IMG/VR virus record: IMGVR_UViG_3300034104_000734
Location: 1 to 24,143 of that record
Source of the DNA: a virus
Reading direction: 5' to 3' (one strand)
Length of the DNA: 24,143 bases
Shown here: in pieces, positions 13,539 through 20,316 of the stretch
Layout of the letters: each line of letters opens with the position of its first letter
Numbering within the stretch: position 1 is the first letter of the stretch
The notes under the pieces: generated by a model
What the model saw: only the letters and a program-made list of their open reading frames with translations
Told to the model about the DNA's origin: nothing
Database searches by the model: none
Made by a program: the position numbers and the translations under genes

Positions 13539-13894
13539 AACGTAAGCTCATCATTGTAGGCTCTCTATTTATTATACTTGTGGTAACGCAAGTATTCTCA
13601 AGCGGACATGGTCACGTTGTCGTGGTTGAGGATAACATACAGCTAACCGGGGAAAATAAGAAGCTTACAACAGCTAATAAGAAGCTTACTAATAGTGTAA
13701 ACGAATTAAAAGCTGATAAAGAGAACTTACAAGACATGGTATCTGAGGTCATAGGAGACCTAGACAGTACCAAGTCGGTTGTAAAAGATATTAAAAAAGA
13801 ACTAGATAATGAGAAAGATATTGTTCGTAGTCAGTCTACTGGTAAGCAGTTTGAGTTTCAGCCAATCACGTTACCCACTTCAGACGGTAATTGA
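13535..13894 (+). CDS. Membrane-anchored coiled-coil protein, Rz-like (i-spanin candidate)
   Basis: A 119-aa protein with basic N end (MKRK), one membrane span at about 5-21 (LIIVGSLFIILVVTQVF) and a long coiled coil with tandem heptad units (ENKKLTTANKKLTNSVNELK), giving N-in, C-periplasm topology. This is the plan of Rz i-spanins. The next gene, a secreted protein, starts inside its last 86 nt in another frame, as Rz1 does in Rz. As a u-spanin is also encoded upstream, a spanin role for this gene is less certain; it may be a different envelope factor. Confidence 0.6.
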   Translation: MKRKLIIVGSLFIILVVTQVFSSGHGHVVVVEDNIQLTGENKKLTTANKKLTNSVNELKADKENLQDMVSEVIGDLDSTKSVVKDIKKELDNEKDIVRSQSTGKQFEFQPITLPTSDGN

Positions 13895-14363
13895 TGGTGA
13901 CTCTGTTGTCATACTAACAAAGGCACAGGCTGATACCATAAACGCAATATTCGAAAATCAGAAGGCTAGGATTGCAAGATTTAAGTCCGATGTAAAGACA
14001 AAGGACTCTATTATATCAGTTAGGGATACAGTGCTTATGTTCTACAGCCAACAGGTTGTGCAATACAGAAACGTGATTGACCTACAGATTGTACGTGAAG
14101 ATAAGCTTGACACCATACGTCAGTGGCTTCAAAAGAGAGCCATTGAAGGAGCTTGGATCTACTACTCATACATAAACAATGAGATAGTAGCTGTGGACTT
14201 ATCTGACTACGTTGTAAGAAAGGATGACTATACGGGTGATATAATGTTCTATAAAAGAACAGAAGACTGCCCTAATGACGATAAACAAAAAGAACCGCCT
14301 GTTGGTTGGCACTACGATGTAGTAAAACCAAAAAGACCTAAACTAAATATTTTTAAACTATGA
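13809..14363 (+). CDS. Secreted (periplasmic) protein nested in the previous gene
   Basis: A 184-aa protein with a clear signal peptide, MRKILFVVSLLVSSLSFSQS; cleavage near SFS-QS resembles flavobacterial signals. No lipobox cysteine is present. The mature part starts RYPLQTVIDGDSVVILTKAQ and ADTINAIFENQKARIARFKS, helical, followed by a second half with QWLQKRAIEGAWIYYSYINN and RKDDYTGDIMFYKR. I recall similar 'TVIxGDTVVILTxxQADxINxIFxxQK' proteins in other Bacteroidota phages near lysis genes, with no proven role. The first 86 nt are dual-coding with the coiled-coil gene, so this start is supported by the signal peptide. Confidence 0.75.
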   Translation: MRKILFVVSLLVSSLSFSQSRYPLQTVIDGDSVVILTKAQADTINAIFENQKARIARFKSDVKTKDSIISVRDTVLMFYSQQVVQYRNVIDLQIVREDKLDTIRQWLQKRAIEGAWIYYSYINNEIVAVDLSDYVVRKDDYTGDIMFYKRTEDCPNDDKQKEPPVGWHYDVVKPKRPKLNIFKL

Positions 14364-14614
14364 GAAAGTTTTTCAGAGAGTTGATTTCGGACGATAATCA
14401 AATTAACGAGCAGGCTTTTGTTGGCGTCATCTCGTTTTTCGCAATGGTGTTTGTCTTATTGACAGATGTAATCACCGGTGTAATTGGTAACGAACTTGTC
14501 ATTAAAGAATTTATCTTTGATGGATTTATGTTACTAACTTTGGGAGCGTTTGGCATCACAACTGCCGGGCGTATTATGAAACTTAAAAATAAAGATAAAG
14601 ATGCAACTGAGTAA
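14360..14614 (+). CDS. Two-span membrane protein, holin candidate
   Basis: An 84-aa protein with two hydrophobic segments, about 20-42 (AFVGVISFFAMVFVLLTDVI) and 53-71 (FDGFMLLTLGAFGITTAGRI), a charged N end (FRELISDDNQINEQ) and a Lys-rich C end. Size, two spans and position immediately before the endolysin fit a class II holin that would release the peptidase to the periplasm. The pattern INE(K/Q)xFVGxxSF...LGxFGIxxAG(K/R)I is one I recall from phages of this group. Confidence 0.75.
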   Translation: MRKFFRELISDDNQINEQAFVGVISFFAMVFVLLTDVITGVIGNELVIKEFIFDGFMLLTLGAFGITTAGRIMKLKNKDKDATE

Positions 14615-15080
14615 AAATTTAGCACTAGCAGAAGTAACACGTAGCGAAACTGCAAAACGTAAAGGCATTTCTAATATGCCAACACCTGAGCACTTGGAGA
14701 ACTTCAAGAAGTTAGCTGAGAATGTGTTCCAACCTATCCGCGAGCACTTTGGTGTTCCTATTCACATCTCATCAGGCTATCGCTCTGCTGCTTTGAACAA
14801 GGCCGTAGGGGGCAGCGCATCCAGTCAACATTGCACTGGTGAAGCGATTGATATCGACATGGATGGAACTGACATCACAAATGCTCAGATCTTCCATTTT
14901 ATTAAGGATAATTTGAATTTTGATCAATTAATCGCAGAGTTCCCTGTAAATAGTAATCCTGCTTGGGTACACGTTAGTTACGAATCTACCGGCAAACAAC
15001 GAAAGCAAATCTTAGTTGCTAAGAAAGTTGGAGGAGCTACTAAATATATCGCTTACAAATCAGATGCTGATTTGAAATAG
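14601..15080 (+). CDS. Endolysin, peptidase M15A family
   Basis: A 159-aa single-domain zinc peptidase expected to cut peptide bonds in peptidoglycan during lysis. The M15 signatures are visible: SSGYRS (57-62), the zinc motif SQHCTGEAIDID (75-86) with His77 and Asp84 as ligands, and WVHVS (122-126) with His124 as the third ligand. The N-terminal segment LSKNLALAEVTRSETAKRKG is the usual M15A lead. No signal peptide is present, so it needs a holin, and the two-span gene just upstream, which it overlaps by 14 nt, is the obvious partner. Confidence 0.92.
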   Translation: MQLSKNLALAEVTRSETAKRKGISNMPTPEHLENFKKLAENVFQPIREHFGVPIHISSGYRSAALNKAVGGSASSQHCTGEAIDIDMDGTDITNAQIFHFIKDNLNFDQLIAEFPVNSNPAWVHVSYESTGKQRKQILVAKKVGGATKYIAYKSDADLK

Positions 15081-15105
15081 TGGCATACAAGTAACAAATA
15101 TTTAG

Positions 15106-15119
15106 TAAATTTGTGACAT
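15106..15119 (+). promoter_or_regulatory. Bacteroidota-type promoter directly before a start codon
   Basis: TAAATTTG at 15106-15113 is a perfect -7 box, and the 14 bases TAAATTTGTGACAT are identical to the groEL promoter at 815-828. ACAAAT (15094-15099) and ATTTGT (15109-15114) make an inverted repeat across it. The expected start of transcription, 5-7 bases after the box, falls on the ATG at 15118, so the transcript may be leaderless. The 37-nt gap 15081-15117 holds this promoter and no terminator that I can see. Confidence 0.7.
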
Positions 15120-15255
15120 GAAGAAGAATAAAGCAGAGTCTACATCAATCGTAAAGGTTAAGGTTAGCCGGCCTGGAATTCACGCTAAGTGTAAGACGTC
15201 TAAGTTAAAGTCTTCTAAGAATTATAAAAAGTCATATAAAGGACAAGGAAGATGA
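15118..15255 (+). CDS. 45-aa basic conserved phage protein (VKVSRPGIHAKCKTSK type)
   Basis: ATG at 15118 to TGA at 15253-15255, 45 aa: MKKNKAESTSIVKVKVSRPG, then IHAKCKTSKLKSSKNYKKSY and KGQGR. The core 'V..PG.HAK.KTSK.KSSKNYKK.Y.GQGR' is a short motif I recall from many phages of Bacteroidota, so the ORF is real although very short. It is strongly basic and likely disordered until bound to nucleic acid or virion. Function unknown. No alternative internal start exists before the conserved core. It is coupled to the next gene by ATGA. Confidence 0.72.
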   Translation: MKKNKAESTSIVKVKVSRPGIHAKCKTSKLKSSKNYKKSYKGQGR

Positions 15256-15845
15256 AAATACAAAACTATTCTGTAGAGGCACCTACACCAAGCGATATAT
15301 TAATAGGAACAAATGTTTCTACGAATAATGCTACAGCTAATTTTAGAATTGCTGATATTTTATCTTTAACAAATGTATCTTCGTTTAAATTTGATGATAT
15401 GGTTGGTGGCACCTTAACAGGTGTAGGTACTCTTGTCATATTATCTAGCGTTATGATTCCTGCTAACTCATTGACTAATAATTGTACTTTAGATTTTGTC
15501 TCAAGATTTTTAAAGACTGACGCGAATGTAACTTCTTCTACAGTTAGATTATTTGTAAATACATCAAATAACTTAACAGGATCTACAAACTTGGCTTTTG
15601 CTTTAGGAGCTAGTACTTCAACAAGAAGTGCTTCTTTTTCTAGAACATTCTATATCAAAAACTCTGTATTAAGAGGATATGATTTTGGATCTGAGGCTTT
15701 GACAGATGAGTCTAATAGCCCTTTTGCAGATGGATCTTACAATATAGATGTAACAGTTGATAATTATTTTATGGTCGCAGTTTCAAACGTTGCATCAACA
15801 TCAACGACAAGCATTCCTTATTCTAGGTACTTAATTTACAGATAA
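15252..15845 (+). CDS. Virion appendage protein, paralogue of the 4307 gene
   Basis: A 197-aa protein. The leader (SVEAPTPSDILIGTNVSTNN, FRIADIL) is typical of fibre and baseplate attachment segments. The beta-rich rest matches the 4307 protein: VMIPANSL (67-74) with ILIPANTF, FVNTSNNLTGSTNLA (101-115) with YINTSNTLTGANALA, and VTVDNYFMVAV with PTVDNYLLFAV near the end. It also matches the tip of the 10296 fibre. So the phage carries three variants of one appendage domain on different leaders. It lies 10 kb from its closest relative, in a separate transcription unit, and is similarly AT-rich. Confidence 0.75.
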   Translation: MKIQNYSVEAPTPSDILIGTNVSTNNATANFRIADILSLTNVSSFKFDDMVGGTLTGVGTLVILSSVMIPANSLTNNCTLDFVSRFLKTDANVTSSTVRLFVNTSNNLTGSTNLAFALGASTSTRSASFSRTFYIKNSVLRGYDFGSEALTDESNSPFADGSYNIDVTVDNYFMVAVSNVASTSTTSIPYSRYLIYR

Positions 15846-15855
15846 TTTTAATAAT

Positions 15856-16095
15856 ATGTCAAATAAAATCAAAAAAGAAGAGCTCGAAGCGTTGGTTAAC
15901 GCTAATCGAGTTTACAGAGATCTAAAATTTAATCTAGCAGACATCGAGATGAGCGTTCGTCGTTTAGGCGAGCAGAAAGAACTCACGATGCAGCAACTTG
16001 AAGTTGCGGCAGGAAAGCTCACACAAGAGCAGCAATCCATCTTTGAAAAGTATGGCGATGTCAGTGTAAACCTACAAACAGGTGAGTATAATTAG
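15856..16095 (+). CDS. Small coiled-coil phage protein
   Basis: A 79-aa protein: KKEELEALVNANRVYRDLKF, then helices with heptad spacing (RRLGEQKELTMQQLEVAAGK) and a closing EKYGDVSVNLQTGEYN. The final EKYGDVSINxxxGEY block is common to small proteins of related phages as I recall; their function is unknown. It is acidic and soluble, probably a helical hairpin. It stands at the head of the series leading to the terminase. Confidence 0.72.
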   Translation: MSNKIKKEELEALVNANRVYRDLKFNLADIEMSVRRLGEQKELTMQQLEVAAGKLTQEQQSIFEKYGDVSVNLQTGEYN

Positions 16096-16303
16096 AAAAA
16101 TTTCCATTGGCCCTGATTACATGAAGTGCATGCACTACATGGTAGGTCAGTCTATCCTAGATAAAACGTGGGAGATCAACACCATCCGTAAGGAGGATGA
16201 TGGATCTATCTGCGTTTGGATTATCAAGGAAAAAGAGATTATTAAATGGAAATCATTCTCTAACGCAATGCCCATTGCGATAGAATACAAAATAGATTAC
16301 TAG
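16082..16303 (+). CDS. Small conserved phage protein, GTG start
   Basis: A 73-aa protein with a probable GTG start at 16082, overlapping the previous gene by 14 nt. The first ATG (16121, ahead of KCMHYMVGQS) would cut the conserved lead RKISIGPDYMKCMHYMVGQS, which I recall in relatives as 'R.ISVGPDYK.AMHYxVGQ'. The rest (WEINTIRKEDDGSICVWIIKE, IIKWKSFSNAMPIAIEY) is a small alternating beta-strand domain. No function is known. Confidence 0.72.
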   Translation: MSIIRKISIGPDYMKCMHYMVGQSILDKTWEINTIRKEDDGSICVWIIKEKEIIKWKSFSNAMPIAIEYKIDY

Positions 16304-16866
16304 TGAAATCACCATACTGCTTCATCATTAAACCAGTAGGTCAGAGGCGGTACGATAACATAAAGAAGTTCGGAGATACCGACTTCTATATCAGCTCCTC
16401 CCAAGAAGACCATAAGACATCTAACCGCCATGCTGAGGTGGTTGCAGTCCCTATTTACTATGATGGTCCAGTAAAGCCTGGAGACGTAGTCCTTGTGCAT
16501 CACAACGTGTTCAAGTTCTATTATGACATGAAAGGACGTCAGAAGAGTAGTTGGAACTATATCATGGACGATCTGTTTTTAGCTGAGCTAGATCAGGTCT
16601 ATATGTTTAAAAGAGATGATAAGTGGAATGCCGTAGATCCTTTTATCTTTATCAGACCAATACCAAGTGAAGACAAGGTAATAAGTACGCTAGGATCGCT
16701 TGAGGAGATGTGGGGTGAGGTTGTGTATAAGACAGCTACACTAACAGATGTCAGCGTTGGAGACACAGTCTCATTCACACCTGACAGTGAGTATGAGTTT
16801 AGGATAGATGATGAAGTTCTTTACCGAATGTATAATAAGAATATATGTCTAAAAAGGGAGAAATAG
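16303..16866 (+). CDS. Protein with two tandem GroES-like barrels (proposed), GTG start
   Basis: A 187-aa protein starting with GTG, whose G is the last base of the previous stop. Two halves have the same plan. Half 1: FIIKPVG (7-13), then EVVAVP, VKPGDVVLVHHNVF (57-70), and ELDQVYMFKR (95-104). Half 2: FIFIRPIP (114-121), GEVVY (138-142), VSVGDTVSFTPDSEYEF (150-166), then IDDEVLYRMYNKNICLKR. In cpn10, the N-terminal strand, a GDxVxF turn and a final (E)xYxxxxxxDIxA strand appear in this order, so each half can be read as one GroES barrel. This is pattern reading, not a search. It is a familiar phage protein in Bacteroidota, perhaps annotated as co-chaperonin. It stands just before the terminase genes. 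Confidence 0.62.
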   Translation: MKSPYCFIIKPVGQRRYDNIKKFGDTDFYISSSQEDHKTSNRHAEVVAVPIYYDGPVKPGDVVLVHHNVFKFYYDMKGRQKSSWNYIMDDLFLAELDQVYMFKRDDKWNAVDPFIFIRPIPSEDKVISTLGSLEEMWGEVVYKTATLTDVSVGDTVSFTPDSEYEFRIDDEVLYRMYNKNICLKREK

Positions 16867-17120
16867 TAGAGGCTGCTAAGCAGGCTATCGATGAGTTGAT
16901 CAAGGTGCTAAAGTCACCTATCATCACTCACGCTGAGGACGATATATCGGCCGACAAGATGAAGAACGCAGCGTCAGCTAAGCGTTTGGCTTTTGAGGAT
17001 GCGATGTATATGCTCAACAAGATTGAAGAGGAGGAGAATAAGGCTGCAGAGGGGCCAATAGTAGAAGTTACACTCGGCAAATCAGGTTTCGCAGAAGGAA
17101 GAGCAAGACATGGAAAATAA
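16845..17120 (+). CDS. Terminase small subunit candidate
   Basis: A 91-aa mostly helical protein immediately before the large terminase, overlapping it by 11 nt and the preceding gene by 22 nt. The helices (VEAAKQAIDELIKVLKSPII, ADKMKNAASAKRLAFEDAMY, LNKIEEEE) end in a tail with GFAEGRARHG. Position, size and helical character fit a DNA-recognising small terminase or accessory, and I recall similar proteins in the same place in other flavophages. There is no clear helix-turn-helix motif, so the call is mostly positional. Confidence 0.55.
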   Translation: MSKKGEIVEAAKQAIDELIKVLKSPIITHAEDDISADKMKNAASAKRLAFEDAMYMLNKIEEEENKAAEGPIVEVTLGKSGFAEGRARHGK

Positions 17121-20100
17121 GCTGTACTCCATAGTAACTGATTACGTCAACAAGACTGCTCTTAATACTAAGAACAATAAAAAGTCATGGGACTATGGTT
17201 ACAATAAGGAGTATGACCTAATTGTTATATCTAAAGACGGAACCATTGGTGAGATCTATGAGATAAATGGCCTAAAGGTTGCTTTACCATCTACTCCTAA
17301 AGTAGTAGAGAACAGAGGCAACAGATGGCAACCAATAGACTATCCAGCCGAGCTACAGAAAATCAAGTCAATATTTGACTGGAACCGAAGAGACAACGCA
17401 TTCAAACTGAAGTACGTCGACATGATCGAGACTGAGTTTGAGAGGCGTGAGCAAGGTTTTTGGTTTATCAACAATGGTAATCCAACCTACATGACTGGGA
17501 CACACTACATGTATCTTCAGTGGACCAAGATTGATATTGGTCTGCCTGACTTCCGTGAGTCCAACCGAATCTTCTATATATTTTGGGAGGCATGTAAGGC
17601 AGACAGCCGAGCGTTTGGCATGTGCTACCTAAAGAACCGTCGTTCAGGTTTCTCATTCATGTCGTCTGCAGAGACGTCAAATACAGGTACAATTGTCAGA
17701 GATGCCCGCCTTGGTATTCTATCCAAGACCGGATCGGATGCCAAGAAGATGTTTACCGACAAGGTTGTGCCAATTGTAAGAAATTACCCCTTCTTTTTCA
17801 AGCCGATTCAAGACGGTATGGACAACCCGAAGACGGAGTTGGCATTCCGTGTTCCTGCGAGTAAGATTACGCGCAAGAATATGGATGAGGAGCGCGATGA
17901 TGACATAGAAGGGCTAGATACTACCATCGACTGGAAAAACACAGCAGACAACAGCTATGACGGTGAGAAGCTGCTTTTACTTGTACACGACGAGTGCTAT
18001 GCACCTAACACAAAGATTTTAATGTCTGATTTATCATTTAAAGAGATAAAAGATATTAATATAGGCGACAAGGTTATAGTAGAAGGTGGTATTATAAAAA
18101 CAGTAGTTAAAAAGACTAACGGTATTACTGATAGGTATATTGTTAAACAACCGTATGGTGAGGACTACATCGTTACTAAGAACCATAGACTTGTATTTAA
18201 TGAATATAAGAAAGGTGAAGTGATAATGAATCCTGATGATTACATCAATAGTTCTAAATTTAGAAAGCAACACTTAACTAGAGTAGTTTCTAGTGGTATA
18301 GAATCTGAAGATAAATTTGATGGAATACCTCCATTTTTATTAGGCCTATGGCTTGGAGACGGGAGAAGTAAGTCAATGACTATTTTAGTTAATAAGTATG
18401 AAGAGCCTGAAGTACTTGATTATCTAGGTAAGTTATCTACAGTAATGGGCATTGACTTTGAATTAAAGAAAAGCACATCAGATAAAATAGTTGAATTTTC
18501 ATTTAAAGGAATCAATCAAGAGTTAAGAAAGATAAGTGTTTATGGTAATAAGCATATACCTATGCAGTATATGCACTCGTCAATTGAATCTAGATTACAA
18601 TTACTAGCCGGTTTGATTGAAACTGATGGTTATTCTGATAAGAAGAAGAATATAATATCTATCGGCATAAGCAGAAAGGATCTTATTGAACAAATAAGAT
18701 TTTTAGTTCTTTCTTGTGGTTTAAGTTGTGGTAATGTAAAAGAGAAAACCACCAACTTCAATACAAAGTCCTACAATATTAGCATATCAGGAGATTTATC
18801 ATCTATTCCACTTATAACAAAAAAGAAATCATTTGATGGATATAAACCATCCACAAGAGGAAGAAGGAATAAAGTAACTGTTGAATACCTAGATAAAGGT
18901 GATTATGTAGGCATACAAGTTGATGCTGATAACGATAATGAAAGAAAATTAATACTTAGCGATTTTACCATTAGTATGAATAGTGGTAAATGGGAGAAGC
19001 CTGAGAATATTCTAAACAACTGGCGAGTCACAAAGACTTGTTTACGTTTGGGTAGTCGTATTATTGGTAAGTGCATGATGGGCTCCACGTCCAACGCACT
19101 TAGTAAAGGTGGTGAGAATTTCAAGAAGCTGTTCTACGACAGCGACCCAACCAAGCGATCTGCCAATGGTCAGACCAAGTCAGGGCTTTACTCTTTGTTC
19201 ATCCCAATGGAGTGGAACATGGAGGGCTTTATTGACGAGTATGGATGGCCAGTGTTTGATGACCCGAAGAAACCTATTATGGGTATCGATGGTGAGGAGA
19301 TTACCATGGGTGTCATAACCTATTGGAATAACGAGGTGGCTGCAATGAAGTCAGACTCAGACGCACTCAACGAATACTACCGTCAGTTCCCTAGAACAGA
19401 GTCGCATGCTTTCCGTGATGAGAGTAAGTCGTCTCTATTCAACTTAACTAAGATATACCAACAGATTGACTACAACGATGCGATGATTAAAGATCGCGTC
19501 CTAACAACCGGCTACTTCCATTGGAAGAACGGCGAGAAGGATACTGAGGTTATTTGGACGCCTGATCCGAAAGGTAGGTTTATTGTGTCGTGGATTCCTG
19601 ACGCTAAGATGCGCAACAATGTCGTCAAGAAGGACGGCAAGTTCTATCCTGGCAATAAAGATATTGGCGTGTTTGGGTGTGACCCTTATGACATCTCAGG
19701 CGTAGTTGGTGGTGGTGGATCGGCTGGTGCATTGCATGGCATCACTAACTTTCACATGGAAAGCGCGCCAACCAATCACTTCTTCTTGGAGTATATTGCT
19801 CGTCCACAGACCGCTGAGATATTTTTTGAGGACGTATTGATGGCTTGTTTTTTCTACGGAATGCCTATACTTGTAGAGAACAACAAACAGCGACTATTGT
19901 ACCACTTTAAGAACAGAGGGTATCGTCCATTCTCAATGAACAGACCCGACAAACATACATCTAAGCTATCAAAGACTGAGCTTGAACTAGGTGGTATTCC
20001 CAACTCTAGTGAGGACGTAAAGCACGCGCATGCTAATAGTATCAACACATACATCGAGGAATACGTTGGCATTGATGCGGAAGGAAACTACAGAGAAAAA

Positions 20101-20316
20101 GAGTCTATGGGTGACATGTATTTTACGAGAACGTTAAATGACTGGGCCCGATTTGATATTAATAACCGAACTAAACACGATGCCTCGATTAGTTCAGGAT
20201 TGGCATTAATGGCATCAAGAAGACACCTATTTATACCTGTTAAACAGGAATCTAAAATAAGTGTTAAATTTGTAAGATATAAGAATACTGGCATAAGAAG
20301 CGAAATTATCGAATAA
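17110..20316 (+). CDS. terL: Terminase large subunit precursor with intein
   Basis: A 1068-aa precursor; about 739 aa after removal of the intein (residues 296-624). The packaging motor has a degenerate Walker A, KNRRSGFS (175-182), and Walker B LLLLVHDE (288-295) with Asp294 and Glu295, just before the intein. Downstream of the intein comes the coupling motif region (RLGSRIIGKCMMGSTSNAL). The RNase H-like nuclease acids are probably Asp858 in GCDPYD, Glu923 in VEN and Asp1024 in KHDASISSGLAL. Both ATPase and nuclease look complete, but function needs protein splicing that joins DE to SGKWEKP. It is coupled by TAATG to the portal gene. N-terminal 80 residues are an extra domain of unclear role. 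Confidence 0.95.
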   Translation: MENKLYSIVTDYVNKTALNTKNNKKSWDYGYNKEYDLIVISKDGTIGEIYEINGLKVALPSTPKVVENRGNRWQPIDYPAELQKIKSIFDWNRRDNAFKLKYVDMIETEFERREQGFWFINNGNPTYMTGTHYMYLQWTKIDIGLPDFRESNRIFYIFWEACKADSRAFGMCYLKNRRSGFSFMSSAETSNTGTIVRDARLGILSKTGSDAKKMFTDKVVPIVRNYPFFFKPIQDGMDNPKTELAFRVPASKITRKNMDEERDDDIEGLDTTIDWKNTADNSYDGEKLLLLVHDECYAPNTKILMSDLSFKEIKDINIGDKVIVEGGIIKTVVKKTNGITDRYIVKQPYGEDYIVTKNHRLVFNEYKKGEVIMNPDDYINSSKFRKQHLTRVVSSGIESEDKFDGIPPFLLGLWLGDGRSKSMTILVNKYEEPEVLDYLGKLSTVMGIDFELKKSTSDKIVEFSFKGINQELRKISVYGNKHIPMQYMHSSIESRLQLLAGLIETDGYSDKKKNIISIGISRKDLIEQIRFLVLSCGLSCGNVKEKTTNFNTKSYNISISGDLSSIPLITKKKSFDGYKPSTRGRRNKVTVEYLDKGDYVGIQVDADNDNERKLILSDFTISMNSGKWEKPENILNNWRVTKTCLRLGSRIIGKCMMGSTSNALSKGGENFKKLFYDSDPTKRSANGQTKSGLYSLFIPMEWNMEGFIDEYGWPVFDDPKKPIMGIDGEEITMGVITYWNNEVAAMKSDSDALNEYYRQFPRTESHAFRDESKSSLFNLTKIYQQIDYNDAMIKDRVLTTGYFHWKNGEKDTEVIWTPDPKGRFIVSWIPDAKMRNNVVKKDGKFYPGNKDIGVFGCDPYDISGVVGGGGSAGALHGITNFHMESAPTNHFFLEYIARPQTAEIFFEDVLMACFFYGMPILVENNKQRLLYHFKNRGYRPFSMNRPDKHTSKLSKTELELGGIPNSSEDVKHAHANSINTYIEEYVGIDAEGNYREKESMGDMYFTRTLNDWARFDINNRTKHDASISSGLALMASRRHLFIPVKQESKISVKFVRYKNTGIRSEIIE
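17995..18981 (+). mobile_element. LAGLIDADG intein in the terminase (329 aa)
   Basis: The intein begins with Cys296 (block A: CYAPNTKILMSDLSFKEIKD, then NIGDKV), has block B TKNH (Thr356, His359), and two LAGLIDADG helices, FLLGLWLGDGRS (409-420, Asp417) and LLAGLIETDGYS (498-509, Asp506), so the homing endonuclease looks active. The end follows the usual block F/G pattern YVGIQVD, then LILSDFTISMN, with Asn624 last and Ser625 as the +1 nucleophile. The penultimate residue is Met623 where His is normal. The insertion lies directly after the Walker B DE pair. Its DNA is more AT-rich than the exteins. Confidence 0.92.
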
